A DNA stretch of 64,000 nt from Telluria antibiotica (lineage in GTDB: Bacteria > Pseudomonadota > Gammaproteobacteria > Burkholderiales > Burkholderiaceae_D). Under the pieces are notes generated by a model. The model saw only the letters and a program-made list of their open reading frames with translations. It made no database searches and was not told the DNA's origin. Positions 34,408 to 43,275 of this stretch are shown one piece after another. Location of the stretch: positions 55,248 through 119,247 of the forward strand of contig NZ_JAAQOM010000022.1 in the NCBI RefSeq assembly GCF_011682055.1, written 5' to 3'. Every line of letters starts with the position of its first letter. Position 1 is the first letter of the stretch. Position numbers and translations under genes: made by a program.

Positions 34408-34914
34408 TTAATTGCCTTCCCAATAATCGAGCGACTGGTCCGCGCGGCCAATGAAGGCGAAGCGGTCGTTCGAGCCGGGACGCTCCGCCAGGATGCCGAA
34501 CTTGCCGGAATCCGGGTAGTCGACGAGCTCAGGCGATTCCTTCGTGCTGACGGCCAGGTAGCGCAATTCCTCGGTGCCCGTGTTCACGATCTGGTGCGCC
34601 ACGTCCTTGCCGCCGGGCGGGCAGGCGATGACGTCACCTGTGCGGATAGCGTGCACGGCGTCGCCCATGCGCAGTTCGCCGCTGCCTTGCAGGATGAAGA
34701 ACATCTCTTCGTTCACTTGATGGTTGTGCAACGGAAAGGCGCATTTGCCCGGCGGCACCGCCGTCAGGTTGTAGCCCAGCTTGCGGGCGCCGATGCGCGT
34801 GCCGATGAAACCCATCTTCGCATCGTATTTCTCGGCGGCTTCGCGCTTCGGTGACATCGCCGGCGGGCGCGGGTTCAGCGTGACGTCGGCGATGTTGATG
34901 ATCGGCTTGTCCAT
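34408..34914 (-). CDS. cupin domain-containing protein
   Basis: 168 aa. Conserved cupin blocks: PLHNHQVNEEMFFILQGSGEL (motif 1 with H, H and E metal ligands) and GDVIACPPGGKDVAHQIVNTG (motif 2 with H). A single small beta-barrel with an intact metal site; enzymatic role cannot be predicted. It precedes the cyclophilin gene, whose start lies on the same strand upstream (16 bp gap). Confidence 0.88.
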   Translation of the reverse strand: MDKPIINIADVTLNPRPPAMSPKREAAEKYDAKMGFIGTRIGARKLGYNLTAVPPGKCAFPLHNHQVNEEMFFILQGSGELRMGDAVHAIRTGDVIACPPGGKDVAHQIVNTGTEELRYLAVSTKESPELVDYPDSGKFGILAERPGSNDRFAFIGRADQSLDYWEGN

Positions 34915-34930
34915 GCTCTCCTCCTGAAGG

Positions 34931-35848
34931 TCAAGGCTGTTCGCGCACCGGGATCGGCGCGGCGCACAGGTCGAGATGGCCGGCCGGGACCTTGGTCCAC
35001 GGCCCGCCGCGGTTGCGTTGGGCGTCCAGCACGGCCTGGTACGTCGCGCTGTCGGTGCGCATCACTTCGACATGACTGCGCTGGGCCGGCGGGACGTCGG
35101 CCGCGACCTTGATGCTCGTGATCGGCACGTTCATCTCCGGCTTGTCGTAGAAGCCCATCGGCGCCGGTCCGCGCGGCAGCGCGGCCAGTTGCGGCATGCC
35201 GGAGATTACGCGGCCCACCACCGTGATGTTGCGGTCGAGGTGGCGCGCGGGGCCGATCACGGCGTACAGCGCCGTGCCGCCGCCGCTGTCCGCATCGTTG
35301 TCGCGGCCCACGCCGACCATGCCGTAGCAATGCGCAAGCCACGTCTCGCCCGTCTTCGGATCGCGTCCGACCGGAAAGCCGTTCGAATGGCCGACCTGGG
35401 GCGCATAGCCGTCGGCGTCGGGCAGGCGCGTGAAATGCGTGTCGTTCTTGATGGGGACGGTGAATTCGGCCTTCAGCGTCTTCTGCGCGGTCTTCACGGG
35501 CCTGGCCTTGTCGCTGTCCTCGTTCGGGTCGGCCCATTGCACGACCCAGTTGTCCTGCACGCGCACGATGGCCAGGCCGTCGAAATAATGCTCGCGCACG
35601 AGGGCCTTGATGTTCTTCACGTGGTTCGGCGCGAATGCCGGCGCCAGTTCGATGACGACGCGGCCGAACGGCATGTCCATGTACAACGTGTTGTCGGGAT
35701 CGAGGGGACGCCAGTCGGACGGCTTCGATGCCTTGACGATGTCGGCGACGCTGGGTTTCGGCGGAAGTTCCCGGGCGGTGCCGGCGGTCGCGGCGAAGAG
35801 GGCGCAGGCGGCGACGAGGAGCGTGCGCCGGAAGGTCGGGTAAGCCAT
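34931..35848 (-). CDS. periplasmic peptidylprolyl isomerase, cyclophilin type
   Basis: 305 aa from MAYPTFRRTLLVAACALFAATAGTARE, a good Sec signal peptide; the frame runs to 35944 but this start is best. Cyclophilin features: DMPFGRVVIELAPAFAPNHVKNIKALVREHYFDGLAIVRV, QWADPN and a late VGRVISGMPQL. Only part of the canonical catalytic set is obvious, so isomerase activity is probable rather than certain. Larger than the usual 165-residue enzyme because of N- and C-terminal additions. Confidence 0.85.
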   Translation of the reverse strand: MAYPTFRRTLLVAACALFAATAGTARELPPKPSVADIVKASKPSDWRPLDPDNTLYMDMPFGRVVIELAPAFAPNHVKNIKALVREHYFDGLAIVRVQDNWVVQWADPNEDSDKARPVKTAQKTLKAEFTVPIKNDTHFTRLPDADGYAPQVGHSNGFPVGRDPKTGETWLAHCYGMVGVGRDNDADSGGGTALYAVIGPARHLDRNITVVGRVISGMPQLAALPRGPAPMGFYDKPEMNVPITSIKVAADVPPAQRSHVEVMRTDSATYQAVLDAQRNRGGPWTKVPAGHLDLCAAPIPVREQP

Positions 35849-36031
35849 CAGTCTCGTCTCCTTGGCCGCTTGTGGCGGGCCCTGTCGGGTGGGTGTGTCG
35901 CCGATTGTAATATGGGAAATAGCCAAAACGGAACCGTTTGACAATCGAGAAAAATCGCGGCCCGGACGGGCCCGTGGCCATTTGCGGTGCCGGACTGATG
36001 GTATGATTCGGCGCTACCATTTAGGAAAATT

Positions 36032-36676
36032 ATGGATCTGATGCAATTCATCGACATGATCCTCCATGTCGATAAAACCCTGGGCACGCTGCTGGCTCAA
36101 TACGGGGTGTATGTCTATGCCGTGCTGTTCGCCATCGTGTTTTGCGAAACCGGCCTCGTGGTCCTGTTCTTCTTCCCCGGCGACACGCTGCTGTTCATCG
36201 CGGGCGCCTTCTGCGCCACCGGCCAGATGAGTTACGCCTTGCTGACGACCCTCTTGATCGTCGCCGCGGTGACAGGCAACACGCTGAACTATTACATCGG
36301 TGGGGCGATCGGCCACCGCGTGTTCACGCACGATTACCGCTGGCTCAACAAGGACGCCCTGCGGCGTACCCACGAGTTCTTCGAGCGCCACGGCGGCAAG
36401 ACCATCATCCTCGCCCGCTTCGTGCCCGTCGTGCGCACGTTCGCGCCGTTCGTCGCGGGCATTTCGGACATGACCCATACCCGCTTCCAGATGTACAACG
36501 TGACGGGCGCCGCCGCGTGGGTCATCAGCCTGGTGACTGGTGGTTACTTCTTCGGCAATATCCCCGTCGTGCGCGACCACCTGACCGTCATCGTGCTGGT
36601 CGGCGTCGGCGCGGCCGTCGTGCCGCTCGCGCTGGGCGGCCTGTACAAGGTGGGGCGCCGGATGATGAGCCGCTGA
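36032..36676 (+). CDS. DedA family membrane protein
   Basis: 214 aa. The DedA signature is present: ETGLVVLFFFPGDTLLFIAGAF and FFERHGGKTIILARFVPVVRTFAPFVAG, with R and E/D residues typical of the family. About five membrane segments. DedA proteins act as undecaprenyl-phosphate/lipid flippases and are linked to membrane potential and drug resistance. Single gene, closed by a hairpin terminator 26 bp on. Confidence 0.93.
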   Translation: MDLMQFIDMILHVDKTLGTLLAQYGVYVYAVLFAIVFCETGLVVLFFFPGDTLLFIAGAFCATGQMSYALLTTLLIVAAVTGNTLNYYIGGAIGHRVFTHDYRWLNKDALRRTHEFFERHGGKTIILARFVPVVRTFAPFVAGISDMTHTRFQMYNVTGAAAWVISLVTGGYFFGNIPVVRDHLTVIVLVGVGAAVVPLALGGLYKVGRRMMSR

Positions 36677-36701
36677 CGACAATCTTCGTCCGGTCTTGCA
36701 G

Positions 36702-36724
36702 CGCGCCGCACGTCGGCGCGTTTT
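36702..36724 (+). terminator. Rho-independent terminator after dedA
   Basis: CGCGCCG-CACGT-CGGCGCG followed by TTTT and, after GCG, TTT. Short T-run but a strong 7-bp stem of G-C pairs. Confidence 0.75.
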
Positions 36725-36821
36725 GCGTTTACGGTCCTTGATGCATGGAATTATTCCCTGGGCTCAAGTTTACTGTCGGTCACGCCGATAACGCAGAGGA
36801 GAGCAACACTACTGGATTCCC

Positions 36822-37925
36822 ATGCGTAACTTGATCGCCTTGTTCGCTTGCAGCTGCGTCACCTTCTGCGCAAGCGCCGCGAACGATCCCGCGGCCGCCG
36901 CGGCGGCCAAACTGGCGGCTTCCGTGTCCCGTCCCGCGTCGGCCATGGTGCCCGTCGCGAAGAAGGCTGAACCTGTCGTGACGAAGGCCGAGCCCGTCGA
37001 GAAGAAGGCTGAGCCCGTCGAGAAGAAGGGCGAGCCGGCCGCGAGCAGCGCCTCGACGAACGAGGACGAGGCCGAGGTCGAACTGTCGGCGAAAATCGCC
37101 CAGCGCCTGGCCGCCTTGCGCGAGCGCCAGCAGGCGCGCGCGACGGCCGCCGCACGCGCGAAGAAACTCGCGGACGCCAAGCGCCGGCAGGACGAGCAGG
37201 TCGCGCTCGCCGCCGCCGCCGCTGCCGCCGCTGCCGCCGCACCGAAGCACGGCACCGTGTGGTCGTATGAAGGCGAGACGGGGCCGGCCAACTGGTCGAA
37301 GATCAATGTCGACTGGGCCAGGTGCGGCACGGGCAATCGCCAGTCGCCGATCGACCTGCGCGACGGCATCAAGGTCAACCTCGAGCAGATCAGCTTCGAC
37401 TACCACCCGTCGTCGTTCAGCGAGGTCAACAATGGCCACACGATCCAGGTGACGGTCGGGGGCGGCAACTTCATCACCGTGGGCAACACGGCGTATGAGT
37501 TGCAGGAATTCCATTTCCACCGCCCGTCGGAAGAAAAGATCAACGGCAAGGGCACGGAAATGGTCATGCACCTCGTGCACCGCAGTGCCGAGGGCAAGGT
37601 CGCGATCATCGCCGTGCTGCTCGAGCGCGGCCAGCCGCACCGCCTGATGCAGACGATCTGGGACAATCTGCCGCTGGAAAAATACGACACGGTGTCGCCG
37701 TCCATCGTCATCGACCCGACGGACGCGTTGCCGGAACGGCGCGAGTATTTCACCTACATGGGGTCGCTGACGGAACCGCCGTGCACGGAAGGCGTGCTGT
37801 GGATGGTGTTCAAGCAGCCGATGCAGGCGTCGCCCGCGCAGATGGCCTTGTATTCGCGCATGTATCCGCTCAATGCGCGCCCCCTTCAGGCGACGTCCGG
37901 TCGGATGATCAAGGAATCGAACTGA
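36822..37925 (+). CDS. alpha-carbonic anhydrase with a long low-complexity N-terminal extension
   Basis: 367 aa. A signal peptide (MRNLIALFACSCVTFCASAA) is followed by about 120 residues unlike any carbonic anhydrase: Ala-rich, then KKAEPV-type repeats (about 47-72), then a charged helix (EVELSAKIAQRLAALRERQQ). The enzyme domain starts at HGTVWSYEG (about 143): NRQSPIDL, zinc His at about 231 and 233 (EFHFHRPSEE) and 250 (MVMHLVH), and LTEPPCTEGVLW. It hydrates CO2 in the periplasm. The extension may tether it to the wall or another protein. The domain itself is complete. Confidence 0.9.
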   Translation: MRNLIALFACSCVTFCASAANDPAAAAAAKLAASVSRPASAMVPVAKKAEPVVTKAEPVEKKAEPVEKKGEPAASSASTNEDEAEVELSAKIAQRLAALRERQQARATAAARAKKLADAKRRQDEQVALAAAAAAAAAAAPKHGTVWSYEGETGPANWSKINVDWARCGTGNRQSPIDLRDGIKVNLEQISFDYHPSSFSEVNNGHTIQVTVGGGNFITVGNTAYELQEFHFHRPSEEKINGKGTEMVMHLVHRSAEGKVAIIAVLLERGQPHRLMQTIWDNLPLEKYDTVSPSIVIDPTDALPERREYFTYMGSLTEPPCTEGVLWMVFKQPMQASPAQMALYSRMYPLNARPLQATSGRMIKESN

Positions 37926-37937
37926 GCGGCGACGTCG

Positions 37938-38180
37938 TCAGTGCCAGCGGCGGCCACCCCGTCCGTACCAGCCGCGGCCGCCCCGATCGTATTCGTGGTA
38001 GCTGAAGTCGAGCGAGATGGGCGGCCCCACATAGGCCGGGCCGTAGCCGTAGCCGTACGGAGAGTAAGGAGCGTCGTAGGCCGCGTAGGGCGGTGCGTAG
38101 ACGGCACAGCCCGACAAGGCCCCGCCGGCCGCCACTACCAGCGCCAGGCGTTTCACCCAGCCAGTCGTTCGGGTATCCAT
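37938..38180 (-). CDS. small Gly/Tyr-rich lipoprotein
   Basis: 80 aa from MDTRTTGWVKRLALVVAAGG (38180; the frame extends to 38225). ALSGC is a lipobox after a hydrophobic signal, so the mature protein begins CAVYAPPYAAYDAPYSPYGYG. The remainder is Tyr/Pro/Gly-rich and ends with basic GGRGWYGRGGRRWH. Small outer-membrane lipoproteins of this composition are common in Burkholderiales; no function is known. It converges on the carbonic anhydrase gene with a 12-bp gap. Confidence 0.7.
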   Translation of the reverse strand: MDTRTTGWVKRLALVVAAGGALSGCAVYAPPYAAYDAPYSPYGYGYGPAYVGPPISLDFSYHEYDRGGRGWYGRGGRRWH

Positions 38181-38260
38181 CGCATCACCCCTTCGGTTGC
38201 CTGTCTGTAGTCTAGGCCGGCCCATGGGGTTTGCCGTTCTTTTTTGCTACAAAATGAAAC

Positions 38261-38304
38261 GCCGGCAAGCGCCGGCGGTGTTCGAAAAGCCGGCAGACGC
38301 CGGC
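38261..38304. terminator. two tandem GCCGGC hairpins
   Basis: GCCGGC-AAGC-GCCGGC and GCCGGC-AGAC-GCCGGC, 12 bp apart and in direct repetition, each followed by GGTGT. They lie 13 bp downstream of the mutarotase stop codon on the minus strand and probably end that transcript or protect its 3' end. Confidence 0.5.
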
Positions 38305-38317
38305 GGTGTCGTTATCC

Positions 38318-39136
38318 TTATCCGGCCTGCACCACGGCCCGGTAGGTCCCGCGCCACGTCCCTCCCGGCTCCAGTGGCTGCGGTCCCAGCAGCGCGGGTT
38401 CGATGCAGACGAAGCGGCGGTATTCTTCGTCGTCCATGTCGGACAGCGCCGCCGCGTCGGCCGCGCCCGGGTTCCACACGACGGCATCCGTGAAGCCCGT
38501 CTGCTCCAGCATCACCTTGTCGGCGCCCGAGTCGAACGTGATCGGGCCGGGGATGCGTTCGAACACCTGGTCGAGCTTGTCGGTGAGCGCGAGCGTCTCC
38601 GACTGCACGCCGTCGATGCGCACGGCGTCCACGTCGTCGACGAGGTGGTACGTGTGCAGCGCGGCGGCGAACCGGAAGGCTTGCGTGCCCGTGTTGCGCA
38701 CGGCAAGTAGCATGTCCAGCTCGGCGGCACGGACGGTCACGCGCAGCTGCAATTCGAACGCATACGGCCATGCGGCCGCCACTTGCTGCGGCAGGTCGGC
38801 CTGGTTCAGCGCGAGGACGGCGAACGCGGCGCCGTCGGCCTCGCCCTGGTCGACGACGCGCCACGTGGCCACGCGCGCGAAGCCGTGGCGCATGCCGTTG
38901 CCGCGTTCGGCGAACTGGGGAAAGATCACGGGGACGCCGCCGCGGATCGCCTTCTGTCCGTCCAGTGCCGACAGGCTGCTGAGGAACAGGCGTTCCTGCG
39001 CAGGCCCGCCGGTCGTCGGCACGGGCTTCCACGACACGAGGTGGGCGCCGTACAACGTGATGGTGGCCTCGGCGCCGTCCGGCGCGCGAAGTTGCAAGGC
39101 GGGCAATTGCCCGAATTGAGTGGTCGTTGCGTTCAC
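38318..39136 (-). CDS. D-hexose-6-phosphate mutarotase
   Basis: 272 aa, galactose-mutarotase-like fold of the YeaD branch. IRGGVPVIFPQFAERG with GMRHGFARVATWRV, AALHTYHLVDDV (His) and a C-terminal VWNPGAADAAALSDMDDEEYRRFVCIEPALL are the family blocks. It interconverts alpha and beta forms of glucose-6-phosphate-type sugars in the cytosol. It stands 11 bp after amiC on the same strand. Confidence 0.92.
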   Translation of the reverse strand: MNATTTQFGQLPALQLRAPDGAEATITLYGAHLVSWKPVPTTGGPAQERLFLSSLSALDGQKAIRGGVPVIFPQFAERGNGMRHGFARVATWRVVDQGEADGAAFAVLALNQADLPQQVAAAWPYAFELQLRVTVRAAELDMLLAVRNTGTQAFRFAAALHTYHLVDDVDAVRIDGVQSETLALTDKLDQVFERIPGPITFDSGADKVMLEQTGFTDAVVWNPGAADAAALSDMDDEEYRRFVCIEPALLGPQPLEPGGTWRGTYRAVVQAG

Positions 39137-39147
39137 GAGAATCCTCC

Positions 39148-40545
39148 TCAGGTCATGCGGCTCTTCGCCAGCGGCGGATTGTACGCGAAGTAGCGCTTGA
39201 TGCCTTTTGTGATCGCGTCGGCCAACTGGTTCTGGTACGCGTCGTCCTTCAGCCGCGCCTCTTCCTCCGGGTTGGAGATGAACGCGGTCTCGACGAGGAT
39301 CGAGGGAATGTCCGGCGCCTTCAGCACGGCGAAGCCGGCCTGCTCGACGACGCCGCGGTGCAGGCGGTTGATGCCGCCGATTTCCGTCAGCACGGCCTTG
39401 CCGAGCTTCATGCTGTCGTTGATCTGGGCCGTCTGCGACAAGTCGATCAGCACGCTTGCAAGTTCCCGGTCGTGCGTGCCGAGATTCACGCCGCCGATCA
39501 GGTCGGCCTTGTTCTGGTCGTTCGCGAGCCAGCGCGCGGCGCTCGAGCTGGCGCCTTTTTCCGACAGCACGAACACGGAGGAGCCGCGCGCCGTGCGCTC
39601 CACGAAGGCGTCCGCGTGGATCGAGACGAACAGGTCGGCCTGCACCTTCCTCGCCTTTTCCACGCGCTGGCCCAGGGGGACGAAGAAATCGGCGTCGCGC
39701 GTCAGCATCACGCGCGTGTTCGGCATGTCTTCCAGCTTGGCCTTCAGGCGCTTCGCCACTTCCAGCACGATGTCCTTCTCGTGCACGCCCGTGGCACCCG
39801 TCGCGCCGGGGTCCTCGCCGCCGTGGCCGGGGTCGAGCGCGATGGTCACCATGCGCACCACCTTTTGACCCGGCGCTGCCTTGGCCGGCTGCGGTGTCGT
39901 CGGCTGCGGCTGCGCGGGCGTGGACCCGGCGCGGGCCGCGTCCGCTTCCAGCTTCGCGATGGCGTCCGGGCCGGCCTGGCCGACGGTCGTGTCGCCCGGC
40001 TGCACGGCCGGGGTCGGCGTGGCGGGAGCGGCGTCCGTGGTCCAGTTTTCCTTGGCGATCATGCTCGCGAGGGGATCGACGGCCTTGACGGGATACAGGT
40101 CGAAGATCAGGCGGTGGTGGTAGCCGGCGATGGGCGCGAGCGTAAATACCTGCGGCTTGACTTCTTCCTTCAGGTCGAACACGAGGCGCACGACGTTCGG
40201 CCGATTCTGGCCCACGCGCACCTGCTTGATGTACGGGTCGTTCGATTCGATCTTGGCGACGAGGCTTTTCAGCGTCTCGTTCAGCGCGAGGCCCTCGATG
40301 TCGACGACGAGGCGCGGCGGGTCCGGCACCATGAAGTGCGTCGCCTTCAGCTCGCCGTCGTTTTCCAGGGTGACGCGCGTGTACTCGTCGGCGGGCCAGA
40401 CGCGCACGGCCATGATCTGGGCGGCGGACGCGGGCAGCGGGGCGATCACGGACAGCAGCAGCGTGCCGCCGGCCTTCAGGATCGTGCGTCGCGTCAGGGA
40501 GCCGGGAATCAGGGAGTCGGGGGGTAATGCAGGCATTCGAGGCAT
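39148..40545 (-). CDS. amiC: N-acetylmuramoyl-L-alanine amidase, AmiC type
   Basis: 465 aa. A twin-arginine leader (LTRRTILKAGGTLLLSVIAPLPASA) is followed by an AMIN domain (about 40-150, MAVRVWPADEYTRVTLEND) and the Amidase_3 catalytic domain (about 235-455): IALDPGHGGEDPGATG with zinc His, SIHADAF, and VETAFISNPEEE with the catalytic Glu. It cleaves the stem peptide from muramic acid during daughter cell separation. The gene begins 37 bp inside tsaE, an unusually large coupled overlap but common for this gene pair. Confidence 0.95.
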   Translation of the reverse strand: MPRMPALPPDSLIPGSLTRRTILKAGGTLLLSVIAPLPASAAQIMAVRVWPADEYTRVTLENDGELKATHFMVPDPPRLVVDIEGLALNETLKSLVAKIESNDPYIKQVRVGQNRPNVVRLVFDLKEEVKPQVFTLAPIAGYHHRLIFDLYPVKAVDPLASMIAKENWTTDAAPATPTPAVQPGDTTVGQAGPDAIAKLEADAARAGSTPAQPQPTTPQPAKAAPGQKVVRMVTIALDPGHGGEDPGATGATGVHEKDIVLEVAKRLKAKLEDMPNTRVMLTRDADFFVPLGQRVEKARKVQADLFVSIHADAFVERTARGSSVFVLSEKGASSSAARWLANDQNKADLIGGVNLGTHDRELASVLIDLSQTAQINDSMKLGKAVLTEIGGINRLHRGVVEQAGFAVLKAPDIPSILVETAFISNPEEEARLKDDAYQNQLADAITKGIKRYFAYNPPLAKSRMT

Positions 40546-41009
40546 AGCAGGCCCAGGTCGGACAACGCTTGCAATTCTACCTCACGCCCGTAACCGCTGA
40601 CCTTAAGCAACACTTTAACGTCGGGTGGCGGCAACACCGGCGCGCCTTTTTCCGGCCACTCGACGATGCAGACGTTGTCGCCGTTGAAATCCTCGCGGAA
40701 GCCCGCGTCCAGGAATTCCTCGGGGCTGGCCATGCGGTACAGGTCGTAGTGGATCACGTTGACCATCCTGCCATCCAGTTCGACGCGGTACGGTTCCGAC
40801 AACGTATAAGTGGGGCTCTTGACGGCGCCCTTGTGGCCGGCCGCGTGCAGCAGCGCGCGCGTGAGCGACGTCTTGCCCGCGCCGAGATCGCCGTGCAGAT
40901 ACATGACGAGCCCCGGGCGCAGCGCGCGCGCGAGGGCGGCCCCAAGGGCCTGCGTGGCCGATTCGTCGGGAAGATAAGCGTTCAGTTGTCGTTTCGGTTG
41001 CTGCTGCAT
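40509..41009 (-). CDS. tsaE: tRNA threonylcarbamoyladenosine biosynthesis ATPase TsaE
   Basis: 166 aa from MQQQPKRQLNAYLPDESATQ (41009). Walker A GDLGAGKT (40-47), SPTYTL (65-70), HYDLYR (87-92) and VEWPEKG complete the TsaE set. It drives t6A37 formation with TsaB and TsaD, which are not in this window. It precedes and overlaps amiC; queG diverges 10 bp away. Confidence 0.96.
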   Translation of the reverse strand: MQQQPKRQLNAYLPDESATQALGAALARALRPGLVMYLHGDLGAGKTSLTRALLHAAGHKGAVKSPTYTLSEPYRVELDGRMVNVIHYDLYRMASPEEFLDAGFREDFNGDNVCIVEWPEKGAPVLPPPDVKVLLKVSGYGREVELQALSDLGLLCLECLHYPPTP

Positions 41010-41019
41010 CGAATAAAAT

Positions 41020-42144
41020 ATGAGGTTTGTAGGTCCGCCCATGCCCGCCCAGCTTCCCGTCCAGCCCGATCTTTCCACACTCGTCCAGGCCATCAAGACC
41101 TGGGGCGTGGAATTGGGCTTTGCCGACGTGCGCATCACGGACGTCGACCTGGCCGACCAGGAGCCGGGCCTGCAGGCATGGCTGGACGCCGGCCATCACG
41201 GCGAGATGGATTATATGGCAAGCCACGGCATGAAGCGCGCCCGGCCGGCCGAGCTGGTGCCGGGCACCGTGCGCGTCATCACCGCCCGCATGGACTACCT
41301 GCCGATGGATACGGACGCCGACTGGCGCGCGCGCGAACGCCTGCGCCAGCTCGATCCGCAGGCGGCCGTCGTGTCGATCTATGCGCGCGGCCGCGACTAT
41401 CACAAGGTGTTGCGCAACCGGCTGCAGCAGCTGGCGGACCGCATCCGCGCCGCCATCGGCGACTACGGCTACCGCGTGTTCACGGATTCCGCGCCCGTGA
41501 TGGAGCTGCCGCTGGCGCAGAAGGCGGGCCTCGGCTGGCGCGGCAAGCACACGCTGTTATTGAGCCGCGACGCCGGCTCCACGTTCTTCATCGGCGAGAT
41601 CCTCGTCGACCTGCCGCTTCCGATCGACGAGCCGACGGGCGCCCACTGCGGCCAGTGCAGCGCGTGCATCGACGCGTGCCCGACGGGCGCGATCCTGGGG
41701 CCGGGCCGGCTCGATGCCCGCCGCTGCATCTCGTACCTCACGATCGAGTTGAAGGGCGCGATCCCGGAAGACCTGCGCCCGCTGATCGGCAACCGCATCT
41801 ACGGCTGCGACGATTGCCAGCTGGTCTGCCCGTGGAACAAGTTCGCGCAACGCTCGAGCCTGCCCGATTTCGACGAGCGCAACGGCCTCGGCGCGGCGGG
41901 GCTCGTCGAGCTGTTCGCGTGGAGCGAGGACGAATTCAACCGCCGCCTGGAAGGCAGCCCGATCCGCCGCATCGGCCATGAACGCTGGCTGCGCAACCTG
42001 GCGGTCGGATTGGGCAATGCTGCAACTGAGGCAACCACGTCGGACGAGATCGTCGCCGCGCTGCGCGCCCGCGCGGACCACCCATCGGCGCTCGTGCGCG
42101 AGCATGTCGCGTGGGCGCTCGCGCGCCACGGCGTGGCGGGGTAG
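41020..42144 (+). CDS. queG: epoxyqueuosine reductase QueG
   Basis: 374 aa; ATG at 41041 (MPAQLPVQPDLST) is an alternative start. Two 4Fe-4S motifs: C210, C213, C216, C220 in CGQCSACIDACPTGAI, and CDDCQLVCPWNKFA near 262-275. D156 in TDSAPVMELPLA is the putative proton donor and a cobalamin domain precedes the clusters. It does the last step of queuosine synthesis in tRNA. The C-terminal HEAT-like part is complete. Confidence 0.96.
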   Translation: MRFVGPPMPAQLPVQPDLSTLVQAIKTWGVELGFADVRITDVDLADQEPGLQAWLDAGHHGEMDYMASHGMKRARPAELVPGTVRVITARMDYLPMDTDADWRARERLRQLDPQAAVVSIYARGRDYHKVLRNRLQQLADRIRAAIGDYGYRVFTDSAPVMELPLAQKAGLGWRGKHTLLLSRDAGSTFFIGEILVDLPLPIDEPTGAHCGQCSACIDACPTGAILGPGRLDARRCISYLTIELKGAIPEDLRPLIGNRIYGCDDCQLVCPWNKFAQRSSLPDFDERNGLGAAGLVELFAWSEDEFNRRLEGSPIRRIGHERWLRNLAVGLGNAATEATTSDEIVAALRARADHPSALVREHVAWALARHGVAG

Positions 42145-42148
42145 GGCG

Positions 42149-42529
42149 TTACGGTTCGATGCGCTTCATGCGCAGCCCGGACCAGTCGCCGTCGATGGAA
42201 ATCATGGCGACACCCGTGATGCCGTTTTCCTTGGCATAGGCATTGATCGAATCGCGGTTGATGTCGGTGGCCTTGGAGGCCGTCTGCTTCAGGTAAGCGA
42301 CCCACAGCGAGCCCTTGTCGCCCAGGCGTTCCTTGGCGATGGGGAAGTATTGTTCGAGTTCCTTGCGGTTCATGGCGAACAGCAGCACCACGTCGACCTT
42401 GTCCTGTTCCGGCTTGATGAGACTCGCCGGCATCTGCGACACCATGCCCGGATGCACGTTCCCGTTCAGGATCAGCATCGATTTCGCGGTCTTCAAGAAC
42501 ATTTTGTCGGCTATCGTCTTCTCGCTCAT
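42149..42529 (-). CDS. DUF3052-like protein
   Basis: 126 aa. The DUF3052 pattern is present: VVLLFAMNRKELEQYFPIAKERLGDKGSLWVAYLKQ, then TDINRDSINAYAKENGITGVAMISIDGDWSGLRMKR. Function is unknown. Converges on queG with a 4-bp gap. Confidence 0.8.
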   Translation of the reverse strand: MSEKTIADKMFLKTAKSMLILNGNVHPGMVSQMPASLIKPEQDKVDVVLLFAMNRKELEQYFPIAKERLGDKGSLWVAYLKQTASKATDINRDSINAYAKENGITGVAMISIDGDWSGLRMKRIEP

Positions 42530-42642
42530 CTGCGTTCCCTAAAGAATGTTTCGACGTGGTGAGTTCGACCACTCCATGTTCAGGTTGATTTTACAAGCGA
42601 ACCCCGCGCGGCACAGGCCACGCGGCCACCCGTGCGCGGGTG

Positions 42643-43236
42643 TTACTTTAACAATCCGGCCAGCTCGACGGCCGTCTTGACCTGCATCTTGTCGAAGATG
42701 TGCGCCCGGTGCACTTCGACCGTGCGCATGCTGATGCCGAGCTTGTCCGCCACGACCTTGTTCATATTTCCGGCCAGGATGAGATCGAGGACTTCGCGCT
42801 CGCGTGCCGACAAGGTGGCGAGGCGCGCGCGGATGGCGTCGCCGGACGCAGCCTTGCGCGAGGCGGCGAGGGCTTCGTCGACGCGGTCCATCAGCTGGTT
42901 GTCGTTGAACGGTTTCTCGAAGAAGTCGAAGGCGCCGCGCTTGAGGGAGTCGACGGCCATCGGCACGTCGCCGTGGCCGGTCAGGAAGATCACGGGCAGG
43001 CGCGCCAGCAGGCCGCGCGCGACCAGCTGGTCGAACACGGCGATGCCGTTCATGCCCGGCATGCGCACGTCCAGCAGCACGCAGTCGCCATGCTCGGCGT
43101 CGGCGCTGAAGCGGTCGCCCAGGGCGTCGAGAAAGGCCTGGCCGCCCGCGTGGCCGCGCGCGGGCAGTCCGCGCGAGTGCGCCAGCCATTCGAGGGCGTC
43201 GCGGATGACGTCTTCGTCGTCGACGATGTGCAGCAT
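42643..43236 (-). CDS. dctR: FixJ/DctR-type response regulator
   Basis: 197 aa. Receiver domain: DDE (6-8), phosphoacceptor D56 in LLDVRMPG, T at 86 (FLTGHGD), K108 (FFEKPF). LuxR-type HTH at the C-terminus (LSAREREVLDLILAGNMNKVVADKLGISMRTVEVHRAHI). It is paired with the kinase at 43276-45282 (39-bp gap), and their target is probably the divergent dctP. The symbol follows DctR of dicarboxylate TRAP systems and is a family-level guess. Confidence 0.8.
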   Translation of the reverse strand: MLHIVDDEDVIRDALEWLAHSRGLPARGHAGGQAFLDALGDRFSADAEHGDCVLLDVRMPGMNGIAVFDQLVARGLLARLPVIFLTGHGDVPMAVDSLKRGAFDFFEKPFNDNQLMDRVDEALAASRKAASGDAIRARLATLSAREREVLDLILAGNMNKVVADKLGISMRTVEVHRAHIFDKMQVKTAVELAGLLK

Positions 43237-43275
43237 GCGTGTCTCCTTTTTTTCGCCGTATTGTAACGGGAAGGC

